DNA of 39,231 nucleotides from HRBIN12 sp035762085 (GTDB lineage: Bacteria; Actinomycetota; UBA4738; HRBIN12): NCBI GenBank assembly GCA_035762085.1, contig DASTPT010000030.1, positions 1 through 39,231 of the forward strand. Reading direction: 5' to 3'. A model generated the notes under the pieces. It was not told the origin of the DNA. It worked only from the letters and a program-made list of their open reading frames with translations, and did no database searches. This document shows, in pieces, positions 6,770 through 13,677 of the stretch (positions are counted from its first letter, which is position 1; the number at the start of each line of letters is the position of its first letter). A program made the translations under genes and the position numbers.

Positions 6770-9151
6770 TCAGACGACGCCGGGGCCGACCGGGCGCTCG
6801 GGAGGCAGGAACACCCGCGCCAGCGTCCACACGAGGGCCGCGATCCCGAACCCGGCCAGCCACACGATCCGCGGCGGCGGGTCGAGCGCGAAGAACTCCT
6901 TCGTGATCGGCAGGGTCAGCGCGACGACGAACGCCGCCGCCATCGACCACACGAGCAACAGCCGGGGTCGCGTGAGGGGTGCTGCGATGATCGAGAGGAT
7001 CAGGAAGCCGATCCAGCACAGCACCATCGTCGCCGAGGTCTGGGCCTGCGTGAGCGTCACCCCCGGCTCGTCGATCGCGATCGTGTAGGCGAGGAACGTG
7101 CCGACCGCCGCCAGGGTGCCGGCGGGGATCGTGAACCGGAGCACGCGCCGCAGGTACCCGGGGCGCGCCCGGTCCGCGTTCGGCGCGAGGGCCAGGAAGA
7201 AGGACGGGATCCCGATCGTCAGGGAGCCGATCAGCGTGAGGTGCCGCGGCAGGAAGGGGAATGGCCGCCCGAAGACGCCGACGCCGATCGCGAGCAGCAT
7301 CGCGTATACGGTCTTCGTCACGTACAGGTGCGAGGTCCGCTCGATGTTCCCCAGCACGCGCCGGCCCTCGGCCACGACGACCGGGAGCGCGTCGAACGTC
7401 GAGTCGAGCAGGACGAGCTGCGCGACCGCCCTGGTCGCCGACGAGCCGGACCCCATCGCGATCCCCAGGTCCGCGTCCTTCAGCGCCAGCACGTCGTTCA
7501 CGCCGTCGCCCGTCATCGCGACCACGTGGCCACGGGCGCGGAGCGCCTGCACCATCGAGCGCTTCTGCTGCGGGGTGACGCGGCCGAAGATCCGGTGCCG
7601 CTCGAGCGCGTCGGCCAGCGACTCGGGGTCCTCGGGGAGCTCGCGGGCGTCCATCGCCTCCTCGGCTCCGGCGAGGCCGAGGTGCCCGGCGATCGCGGCG
7701 ACCGTCTGCGGGTGATCGCCCGAGATCACCTTGACCTCGACCTCCTGCTCCGCGAAGTAGCGGAGCGTCTCCGCGGCGCTCTCGCGGATCCGGTCGCCGA
7801 GGACCACGATCGCGACGGGCTCGAGCTCTGCCGGCAGGGCGTCGCCGGCCAGCTCCCCCGAGGCGCGCGCGAGCAGGACCACGCGCCGACCCGCCTCGGC
7901 CAGCTCCTGCGCGCGACGGAACGCGGGACCGCCGGTGGGCAGCAGGACGTCGGGAGCCCCGAGCAGCCACACGCCCTGGCCGTCGAACGACGCGCCGCTC
8001 CACTTGCGGGCGCTCGAGAAGGGCACCGCCGTGCCGGGCCGCCAGCCTTCGGGTGGCTGCGGGAAGGCCTCGCCGATCGCGAGGAGCGTGGCGTTCGGGT
8101 TCGGGTCGCTGGCCGCGAGCGCCGCGAGCGCGCCGCCGTGGATGGTCTCCGCCCCGCGCCCGTCGCCGCCCGGGACCGGCACGCCGTCCGCGAGCACCTC
8201 GACCGCCTCGACCGCCAGGCGTCCCTCGGTGAGGGTGCCGGTCTTGTCGACGCAGACGACGTCGACGCGCGCCAGGACCTCGACCGCCGGCAACTCCTGC
8301 ACGAGCACGCGGCGGCGCGCCAGCCGGACCACGCCGATAGCGAACGCGATGCTCGTCAGCAGCACGAGGCCCTCGGGGACCATCGCAACGGTCCCGGCGA
8401 CCGCGCCGCGCAGCGCGGCACGGATCGACGCCGCCGAGCGCAGCTGGCTGATCAGGAGCAGGATCGCAGTCGGCACGATCAGCCACGTCACGATCCGCAG
8501 GATCCGATCGATCCCTGCGCGCAGCTCCGAGCGCGTGAGCGTGAAGCGCCGAGCCTCCTCGGCCAGACGTACGGCGTACGCCTCGCGTCCCACGCGCGTG
8601 GCCCGGTACCGACCGCCGCCCGCGGCAACGAACGAGCCCGAGAGGATCTCGTCGCCGACGCGCTTCTCGACCGGCTCGGCCTCGCCCGACAGCATCGACT
8701 CGTCCAGCTCCAGACCCTGTGCGTCGAGCGCCGTCCCATCGACGACGACCTGGTCTCCCGGCCGGACCTCGATGACGTCGTCGAGCACGACGTCGCCGAC
8801 CGGGTGTTCGGCGACCGTGCCGTCGCGGACGATCCGGGCCTTCGGCGCGGTGAGGACTGCCAGTCGGTCGAGGGTCCGCTTGGCCCGCAGCTCCTGCACG
8901 ATCCCGATCACCGCGTTGGCGATAAGGACGCCGCCGAACAGCGCGTCCTGGATCGGTCCGACGATCAGGATCACGACGAGCATGCCGCCGAGCAGCGCGT
9001 TGAACCGGGTGAAGATGTTCGCCCGCAGGATCTCGGCGACGGTCCGGCTGGGCGCGGCCGGCACGTCGTTGACCTGTCCCGCGGCGACGCGATCGGCCAC
9101 CTCGGCACGGGTCAGGCCGTCGAGCGTCGGGGTCGAGCCCTCGGCGAGCAT
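6770..9151 (-). CDS. ctpE: P-type ATPase, CtpE-like (probable calcium transporter)
   Basis: A 793-residue cation-transporting ATPase with all signature motifs. These are the actuator loop LSGEAEPV (about 155-161), PEGL in the ion-binding membrane helix (259-262), the phosphorylation site CVDKTGTLTEG (Asp about 302), VISGDHPQT, and the hinge TGDGVNDVLALKDADLG. The N-terminus (RVAAGQVNDVPAAPSRTVAEIL) closely resembles mycobacterial CtpE, which has been linked to calcium uptake and cell-surface integrity. No heavy-metal binding domain or CPC motif is present, so it is not a copper or zinc exporter. Six to eight helices follow the catalytic domain. Ca2+ as substrate is inferred from family resemblance. 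It is a single-gene unit with its own promoter at 9162-9167. Confidence 0.88.
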   Translation of the reverse strand: MLAEGSTPTLDGLTRAEVADRVAAGQVNDVPAAPSRTVAEILRANIFTRFNALLGGMLVVILIVGPIQDALFGGVLIANAVIGIVQELRAKRTLDRLAVLTAPKARIVRDGTVAEHPVGDVVLDDVIEVRPGDQVVVDGTALDAQGLELDESMLSGEAEPVEKRVGDEILSGSFVAAGGGRYRATRVGREAYAVRLAEEARRFTLTRSELRAGIDRILRIVTWLIVPTAILLLISQLRSAASIRAALRGAVAGTVAMVPEGLVLLTSIAFAIGVVRLARRRVLVQELPAVEVLARVDVVCVDKTGTLTEGRLAVEAVEVLADGVPVPGGDGRGAETIHGGALAALAASDPNPNATLLAIGEAFPQPPEGWRPGTAVPFSSARKWSGASFDGQGVWLLGAPDVLLPTGGPAFRRAQELAEAGRRVVLLARASGELAGDALPAELEPVAIVVLGDRIRESAAETLRYFAEQEVEVKVISGDHPQTVAAIAGHLGLAGAEEAMDARELPEDPESLADALERHRIFGRVTPQQKRSMVQALRARGHVVAMTGDGVNDVLALKDADLGIAMGSGSSATRAVAQLVLLDSTFDALPVVVAEGRRVLGNIERTSHLYVTKTVYAMLLAIGVGVFGRPFPFLPRHLTLIGSLTIGIPSFFLALAPNADRARPGYLRRVLRFTIPAGTLAAVGTFLAYTIAIDEPGVTLTQAQTSATMVLCWIGFLILSIIAAPLTRPRLLLVWSMAAAFVVALTLPITKEFFALDPPPRIVWLAGFGIAALVWTLARVFLPPERPVGPGVV

Positions 9152-9161
9152 GTCGCCCGCT

Positions 9162-9167
9162 AGCCTA
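9162..9167 (-). promoter_or_regulatory. -10 box (TAGGCT) of the P-type ATPase gene
   Basis: On the minus strand TAGGCT ends 10 bases before the ATG at 9151, giving an mRNA with a leader of about 3 bases at most. Confidence 0.45.
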
Positions 9168-9196
9168 GTCCGCCCGGTCCCGCCGCCGAACCCCTC

Positions 9197-10582
9197 CTAC
9201 AGACGGCGCTCGGCGGCCCACGCGTCGAGGAGGGCGTACGCCTCGTCCTCATCGATCGGCCCGCGATCGAGACGGAGCTGCATCAGGTGGTCGAGCGCGC
9301 GGCCGACCGCCGGCCCCGGTCCGATGCCCAGGTGCTCCATCACCTGCCTACCGTCGAGCGGCGGTCGCATCGCCTGGAGGTTCTCCTCCTCGGCGAGGCG
9401 CGCGATCCGTTCCTCGAGGTCGTCCTGCAGGGCCGCGAGGTGCCGCGCCCTTTTCGGGTTCTGCGTCGTGCAGTCGGCCCGCGTCAGCTGGTTCAGTCGG
9501 TCGAGCAGCGGTCCCGCGTCCCTGACGTAGCGGCGCACCGCGCTGTCGGACCACTCCGAGTACCCGTGGAACCGCAGGTGCATCTCGACGAGACGCACGA
9601 CGTCGTCGACCACGTGCGCCGGGAAGCGCAGGGCGCGCAGTCGCTCGCGCGCCATCCGTGCGCCGACGACCTCGTGGTGGTGGAACTGGACGCCATCTGA
9701 AGTGATCGCGCGGGTCTGGGGCTTGCCGATGTCGTGCACGAGGGCTGCGAGCCGCAGCACGAGGTCGGCCTCGCACCGCTCGACCACCGCGAGCGTGTGC
9801 TTCAGGACGTCCTTGTGGCGGTGCACCGGGTCCTGCTCGAGCGCCAGCGCCGGCAGCTCGGGCAGGAACAGCTCGGCCAGCCCCGTCGAGACGACGATCT
9901 CGAGCCCTTTCGCCGCGTGTTCCGCCACGAGCAGCTTCGAGAGCTCCTCCGCGATCCGCTCGGCCGAGACGATCGACAGTCGGTCGCGCATGTCACGGAT
10001 CGCGTGCAGGACCCGCGGGGCCGGCGTGACGTCGAGCTGCGCGGCGAAGCGCGCGGCCCGAAGCATCCGCAGCGGGTCGTCGCCGAACGCGACCTGTGGC
10101 TCGAGCGGCGTGTCGAGACGCTTGGCCGCGAGGTCCCGAACGCCGCCGAAGGGGTCGACGAACGTGCCGTCCGGCAGGCGGATGGCCATCGCGTTGACCG
10201 TGAAGTCGCGGCGCGACAGGTCGCTCTCGAGATCCTTCGCGAAGCTCACTGCGGGCTTGCGGTGCTCCCGCTGGTACACCTCCTCGCGGTAGGTGGTGAT
10301 CTCGAGCAGGGTGTCCCCCTTGCGCGCACCCACCGTCCCGAACCGCACCCCGACGAGGTAGTGGCGGTCGGTCCAGCCGCGCAGGATCCGGATCGTCTCC
10401 TGCGGCGGAGCGTCGGTGGCCAGGTCGAGCTCGGCGTCCGCGCGACGCCGATCCAGGAACATGTCGCGGACCACCCCGCCGACGAGCGCCAGCTCGCGGC
10501 CGGCCGCGCGGAAGCGCTCGCCCAGCTCGGTGGCGAGGGGTGGGACCTCCAGGATCGCGCCGGGACCCGTGGGCTCGGCCAT
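9197..10582 (-). CDS. pcnA: CCA tRNA nucleotidyltransferase
   Basis: This class II nucleotidyltransferase (461 residues) adds or repairs the 3'-CCA end of tRNA. The head domain has LVGGVVRD (about 35-42) and the metal-binding DAELD (DxD). The RRDFTVNAMAI block and the DPLRMLRAARFAAQL block of the neck follow. The C-terminal half holds an HD phosphohydrolase domain (LAALVHDIGKPQTR, then HHHEVVGA), typical of actinobacterial and mycobacterial PcnA/Cca. The ATG start lies 9 bases from a TATCCT box. It follows the PilT-like gene on the same strand but has its own promoter. In mycobacteria the equivalent gene (Rv3907c) also lies divergent from a NUDIX gene; here pilT and dedA are inserted between them. 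Confidence 0.95.
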   Translation of the reverse strand: MAEPTGPGAILEVPPLATELGERFRAAGRELALVGGVVRDMFLDRRRADAELDLATDAPPQETIRILRGWTDRHYLVGVRFGTVGARKGDTLLEITTYREEVYQREHRKPAVSFAKDLESDLSRRDFTVNAMAIRLPDGTFVDPFGGVRDLAAKRLDTPLEPQVAFGDDPLRMLRAARFAAQLDVTPAPRVLHAIRDMRDRLSIVSAERIAEELSKLLVAEHAAKGLEIVVSTGLAELFLPELPALALEQDPVHRHKDVLKHTLAVVERCEADLVLRLAALVHDIGKPQTRAITSDGVQFHHHEVVGARMARERLRALRFPAHVVDDVVRLVEMHLRFHGYSEWSDSAVRRYVRDAGPLLDRLNQLTRADCTTQNPKRARHLAALQDDLEERIARLAEEENLQAMRPPLDGRQVMEHLGIGPGPAVGRALDHLMQLRLDRGPIDEDEAYALLDAWAAERRL

Positions 10583-10591
10583 GACGCCTGG

Positions 10592-10597
10592 AGGATA
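10592..10597 (-). promoter_or_regulatory. -10 box (TATCCT) of pcnA
   Basis: TATCCT on the minus strand ends 9 bases before the pcnA ATG at 10582, so a leader of two bases or none is expected. It lies in the 57-base gap after the PilT-like gene. Confidence 0.55.
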
Positions 10598-10639
10598 CCC
10601 TCGGGTGCCGTCGCGCCCGCTCGGGCCTCGCCCGGGGGC

Positions 10640-11728
10640 TCAGCCCACCGTCGGCACGCCGCGCGTGAGCACGCCGCGGAGCGCCAGGTTGAAGTCGTGG
10701 GGGTTCGTCGAGGACCGCCGCGCGTCGTCCTCGGTCACCAGCCCCTCCTGCACCAGCTTCACCAGGCACTGGTCGAACGTCTGCATGCCGTAGAAGTCGC
10801 CCTCGGCGATCACGTCGACGATCTCCTCGGTGGCATCCGGGTCGACGATCCGGTCGAACACGCGACCGGTCGCCACGAGCACCTCGACGGCGGGGACGCG
10901 ACCCCGGCCGTCGGCGCGTGGGACGAGGCGCTGCGAGACGATGCCCCGCAGCGCGCCGGCGAACGACGTGCGGACCTCGCGCTGCTGTTGCGGGGGGAAC
11001 AGGTCCAGGATCCGGTTGATCGTCTCGGTGCAGTCGATCGTGTGCAGGGTCGAGATCACCAGATGCCCGGTCTCGGCGGCCTGGATCGCCGAGAGCGCCG
11101 ACTCGGGATCGCGGATCTCGCCGACGAAGATCACATCGGGGTCCTGCCGGACGACGTGCTTGAGCGCGGACGCGTACGACTCGGTGTCCAGGCCGACCTC
11201 GCGCTGCTGGATGATCGAGCGGTCGTCGTCGTGGACGACCTCGATCGGGTCCTCGATCGTCACGATGTGCGCGCGCCGGGTGCGGTTGATGTGGCCGATC
11301 ATCGACGCGATCGTGGTGGTCTTGCCGGTTCCGGTCGGGCCCGTCACGAGCACGAGCCCGCGGGGGGATCCGGCCAGCTCCTGGATCGCCGGCGGCAGGA
11401 GCAGCTCCTCGAACGTGGGGATCTCCGAGCGCACACGTCGGATCGCGAGGCCCACCGTGCCGCGCTGACGGAACACGTTGACGCGGAAGCGGCCCACGCC
11501 CGGCAGCGTGTAGCCCAGGTCCGCCTCGGATGACATCTGGAACTCGCGCCGCTTGTGCTCGGGCATGAGGGCCATCGCGAAGGCCTCGGACTCCGCGGCC
11601 GACAGCGCCGGATACGGGCCGGGCAGCAGTTCCCCGTCCACACGGATGAAGGGCACGTTGCCCGCCTTCAGGTGCAGGTCGCTCGCGCCCATCTCCACCG
11701 CGTACCGCAGCAGCTCGGTGACGTCCAT
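10640..11728 (-). CDS. PilT/type II secretion-type ATPase
   Basis: A 362-residue AAA+-like secretion ATPase. The N-terminal PAS-like domain (1-100) begins with the PilT signature ASDLHLKAGNVP. The Walker A is GPTGTGKTT (130-138), the Asp box is IEDPIEVVH, the Walker B region is PDVIFVGEIRDPES, and the His box is HLVISTLHT. Length and N-terminus match PilT, the ATPase that powers type IV pilus retraction, better than the longer PilB/GspE. No pilin, PilC, PilQ or assembly gene lies in the window apart from a TadE-like gene far downstream, so its partner machine is unknown. The ATG at 11728 follows the dedA stop by 2 bases, so the two are co-transcribed. The frame is open far upstream, but that part overlaps dedA and is not coding. 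Confidence 0.9.
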   Translation of the reverse strand: MDVTELLRYAVEMGASDLHLKAGNVPFIRVDGELLPGPYPALSAAESEAFAMALMPEHKRREFQMSSEADLGYTLPGVGRFRVNVFRQRGTVGLAIRRVRSEIPTFEELLLPPAIQELAGSPRGLVLVTGPTGTGKTTTIASMIGHINRTRRAHIVTIEDPIEVVHDDDRSIIQQREVGLDTESYASALKHVVRQDPDVIFVGEIRDPESALSAIQAAETGHLVISTLHTIDCTETINRILDLFPPQQQREVRTSFAGALRGIVSQRLVPRADGRGRVPAVEVLVATGRVFDRIVDPDATEEIVDVIAEGDFYGMQTFDQCLVKLVQEGLVTEDDARRSSTNPHDFNLALRGVLTRGVPTVG

Positions 11729-11730
11729 GT

Positions 11731-12441
11731 CTACCCCTCGTCCGAGGCCGACCCCACGCCGGGGCCGAGCTCGTGCTCGCGCTCGAGCTCCTCCTCCATC
11801 TCCTCTTCGATCTCCTCGAGCTCCTCCTTCACTTTTCGGCGCGCCGCGACCAACTTTGAGGCCCCGATCAGCAGGAGGAGGAGGACGCCGAGCGCGATCC
11901 CCACGGGGGTGAGGTACCTCTCGATCGCCTCGTAGTTGTCTCCGAGGAGGTAGCCGACCGTCGCGTGCGTCGTTCCCCAGATCGTCGCGCCGGCGATGTC
12001 GTACACGATGAACCGCCGCCAGTCCATGTGCGCGACGCCCGCCACGATGAACCCGACGCTCCGCACGACCGGGACGAACCGCCCGAGGAAGACGGTCTTG
12101 CCGCCGTGCTCCTCGTAGTACCGCTCGGCCATCTCGAGACGCTCGGGCGTCACGAACAGCTTCCTGCCGTGGCGCTCGAGGAACCCTCGGCCGTACCGCC
12201 GGCCGATCAGGTATCCGATGTTGTCGCCCGCGATCGCGGACACGCACACGATGAAGATCAGCAGCGGCAGCCAGAGGTCGCCGTTGCCCGCATAGAATCC
12301 GCCGATGATGACCAGCGTCTCGCCGGGCACGATGAACCCCGCGCCGACGGAGTTCTCGAGGAACGTCGCCGCCCCGACGACGAGGTACCCCCACGGGGCG
12401 TCGAGGTAGGGGCGCAGGAAGTCGATGATCCGATCGAGCAC
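11731..12441 (-). CDS. DedA-family membrane protein
   Basis: This 236-residue DedA/VTT-domain protein probably belongs to the family that moves polyprenyl or phospholipid carriers across the membrane. The N-terminal hydrophobic block contains FLENSVGAGFIVPGETLVIIGGF. GRFVPVVRSVGF holds the conserved Arg residues needed by the family, and further membrane helices lie at the C-terminus. The last 35 residues form a very acidic coiled coil (KEELEEIEEEMEEELE) in the cytoplasm, longer than in most relatives. The GTG start at 12441 is chosen because a TATACT box ends 8 bases upstream of it. The open frame continues to 12792, but that part overlaps the divergent NUDIX gene. It is transcribed with the PilT-like gene. 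A role in undecaprenyl-phosphate recycling would fit the envelope theme, but this is inference. Confidence 0.88.
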   Translation of the reverse strand: MLDRIIDFLRPYLDAPWGYLVVGAATFLENSVGAGFIVPGETLVIIGGFYAGNGDLWLPLLIFIVCVSAIAGDNIGYLIGRRYGRGFLERHGRKLFVTPERLEMAERYYEEHGGKTVFLGRFVPVVRSVGFIVAGVAHMDWRRFIVYDIAGATIWGTTHATVGYLLGDNYEAIERYLTPVGIALGVLLLLLIGASKLVAARRKVKEELEEIEEEMEEELEREHELGPGVGSASDEG

Positions 12442-12449
12442 GGCGCCCA

Positions 12450-12455
12450 AGTATA
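12450..12455 (-). promoter_or_regulatory. leaderless -10 (TATACT) of dedA
   Basis: TATACT on the minus strand ends 8 bases before the GTG at 12441. Its complement (GTATAGG on the plus strand) may act as a -10 for the divergent NUDIX gene. Confidence 0.55.
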
Positions 12456-12470
12456 GGAAGGGCACCTTCC
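12456..12470 (+). repeat. inverted repeat upstream of the NUDIX gene
   Basis: GGAAGG-GCA-CCTTCC is a perfect 6-bp inverted repeat with a 3-base loop. It lies between the shared -10 region and the NUDIX ATG, ending 7 bases before it. It could be an operator or an mRNA hairpin. Confidence 0.4.
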
Positions 12471-12477
12471 CGCCCTG

Positions 12478-12903
12478 ATGCAGACGCGACGCGAGGTCTC
12501 GGCGGGCGGCGTCGTGTACCGGCGCCGGCGGGGGCGCGTGCAGGTCGCGCTCGCCGCCCGACGGACCCGGCGTGGCGACCTGGTCTGGGGGCTCCCGAAG
12601 GGAGAGATCGAGTCGGGCGAGAGCGCCGAGTCGGCCGCCCTCCGCGAGGTCCGCGAGGAGACTGGCCTGCGCGCCCGGATCGAGGACGAGCTCGGCCAGA
12701 TCCGCTACCTCTACGTCTGGGAGGGCGTGCGCGTGCGCAAGACAGTGCACTTCTTCCTGATGCGCGCCACCGGGGGCAACGTCCGCGACCACGACGAGGA
12801 GATGGAGGACGTGCGGTGGTTCGCGCTCGACCGCGCCGTCCCCGCCGCCGCGTACAAGGGCGAGCGCGAGGTCCTCGAGCGCGCCGTCGAGCGCCTGTCG
12901 TGA
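12478..12903 (+). CDS. NUDIX hydrolase, MutT4-like
   Basis: The 141-residue protein has a complete Nudix box. GEIESGES begins at about residue 42 and REVREETGL ends at about residue 65, supplying the REUXEEXGU metal-binding Glu residues. Nudix enzymes hydrolyse nucleoside diphosphates linked to another moiety. Its position between pcnA and the DUF6049-like/murJ genes matches mycobacterial mutT4 (Rv3908), so a nucleotide-pool or coenzyme clean-up role is plausible. The real substrate is not predictable. Its stop overlaps the start of the TSUP permease by GTGA, so the two are translationally coupled. No strong ribosome site precedes the ATG. The dedA gene on the other strand diverges from it. 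Confidence 0.9.
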   Translation: MQTRREVSAGGVVYRRRRGRVQVALAARRTRRGDLVWGLPKGEIESGESAESAALREVREETGLRARIEDELGQIRYLYVWEGVRVRKTVHFFLMRATGGNVRDHDEEMEDVRWFALDRAVPAAAYKGEREVLERAVERLS

Positions 12904-13676
12904 CCCCGCTGCAGGCGGTGCTCGGCGTGCTCGCGGGGTTCCTCGCCGGCATCCTGTCCGGCCTCTTCGGCGTTGGCGGGGGGATCGTCACGACGCCGGC
13001 GGTCAACGTGTTGCTCGGCGGCACGGCCATCGAGGCGATCGCGACCCCGTTGCCCGTCATCCTGCCGACCTCGGTCGCCGGCGGTCTCGCGTACGCCCGC
13101 GCCGGGGAGGTGAGCTTCCGCGCGGCCCGCTGGGCGATCCCTCCGGGGATCGCCGGCGCCATCGTCGGAGCGCTTCTGACCGAGCGCGTGAACGCACACC
13201 TGCTGCTGGTGCTCACCTCCCTGCTGATCGGGTGGACGGCCGTGGAGCTGATCCGCGGCCGAACGTCGCGGGTCCCGTGGGAGAAGGGGAAGACCCCGGG
13301 GTGGAAGCACGCCACGATCGGGCTGGTGGCGGGGTTCGTCTCCGGGCTGCTCGGCGTCGGCGGCGGGATCGTGATGGTTCCGGCGTTCACGGTCTTCGTC
13401 GGGATGCCACTCAAGCGGGCGCTCGGCACCTCGCTCGTCGTCATCGCCGCCCTCGTGATCCCCGGGACGCTGGTCCACTGGTTCCTCGGGCACATCGACT
13501 GGTGGATCTTCCTGGTGCTCTCGATCGGGGTCGTGCCGGGCGCTCGGCTCGGCGCCCGGATCGCGCTCGGCGCGCGCGAGCACGTGCTGCGGCTCACGGT
13601 GGGCGCGTTCCTGCTGCTGGTGGCGGCCGCGTACGGCGTGGCCGAGCTGGCCGAGCTGCTCACGGGCCGAGGGTAG
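12900..13676 (+). CDS. TSUP/TauE-SafE family permease
   Basis: The 258-residue protein has about eight hydrophobic segments and an internal duplication. Each half opens with a glycine-rich block (LSGLFGVGGGIVTTPA near residue 18 and VSGLLGVGGGIVMVPA near residue 147). This duplicated GVGGG motif is diagnostic for TSUP permeases, which export sulfite, sulfonates or other organic anions. The substrate is not known. The GTG start at 12900 overlaps the NUDIX stop. The DUF6049-like gene begins 2 bases after its stop, so it is the second gene of a long plus-strand operon. The equivalent mycobacterial locus lacks a permease at this point. Confidence 0.88.
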   Translation: MTPLQAVLGVLAGFLAGILSGLFGVGGGIVTTPAVNVLLGGTAIEAIATPLPVILPTSVAGGLAYARAGEVSFRAARWAIPPGIAGAIVGALLTERVNAHLLLVLTSLLIGWTAVELIRGRTSRVPWEKGKTPGWKHATIGLVAGFVSGLLGVGGGIVMVPAFTVFVGMPLKRALGTSLVVIAALVIPGTLVHWFLGHIDWWIFLVLSIGVVPGARLGARIALGAREHVLRLTVGAFLLLVAAAYGVAELAELLTGRG

Positions 13677-13677
13677 G

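Noticed and set aside
7241..9163. Long plus-strand open frame opposite the P-type ATPase gene
   Set aside because: It mirrors the ATPase codons and shows no independent motif, promoter or ribosome site.
12442..12792. Upstream extension of the dedA frame over the NUDIX gene
   Set aside because: DedA proteins begin with the first membrane helix near 12441, where a -10 box and GTG lie. The extension is opposite the Nudix box.
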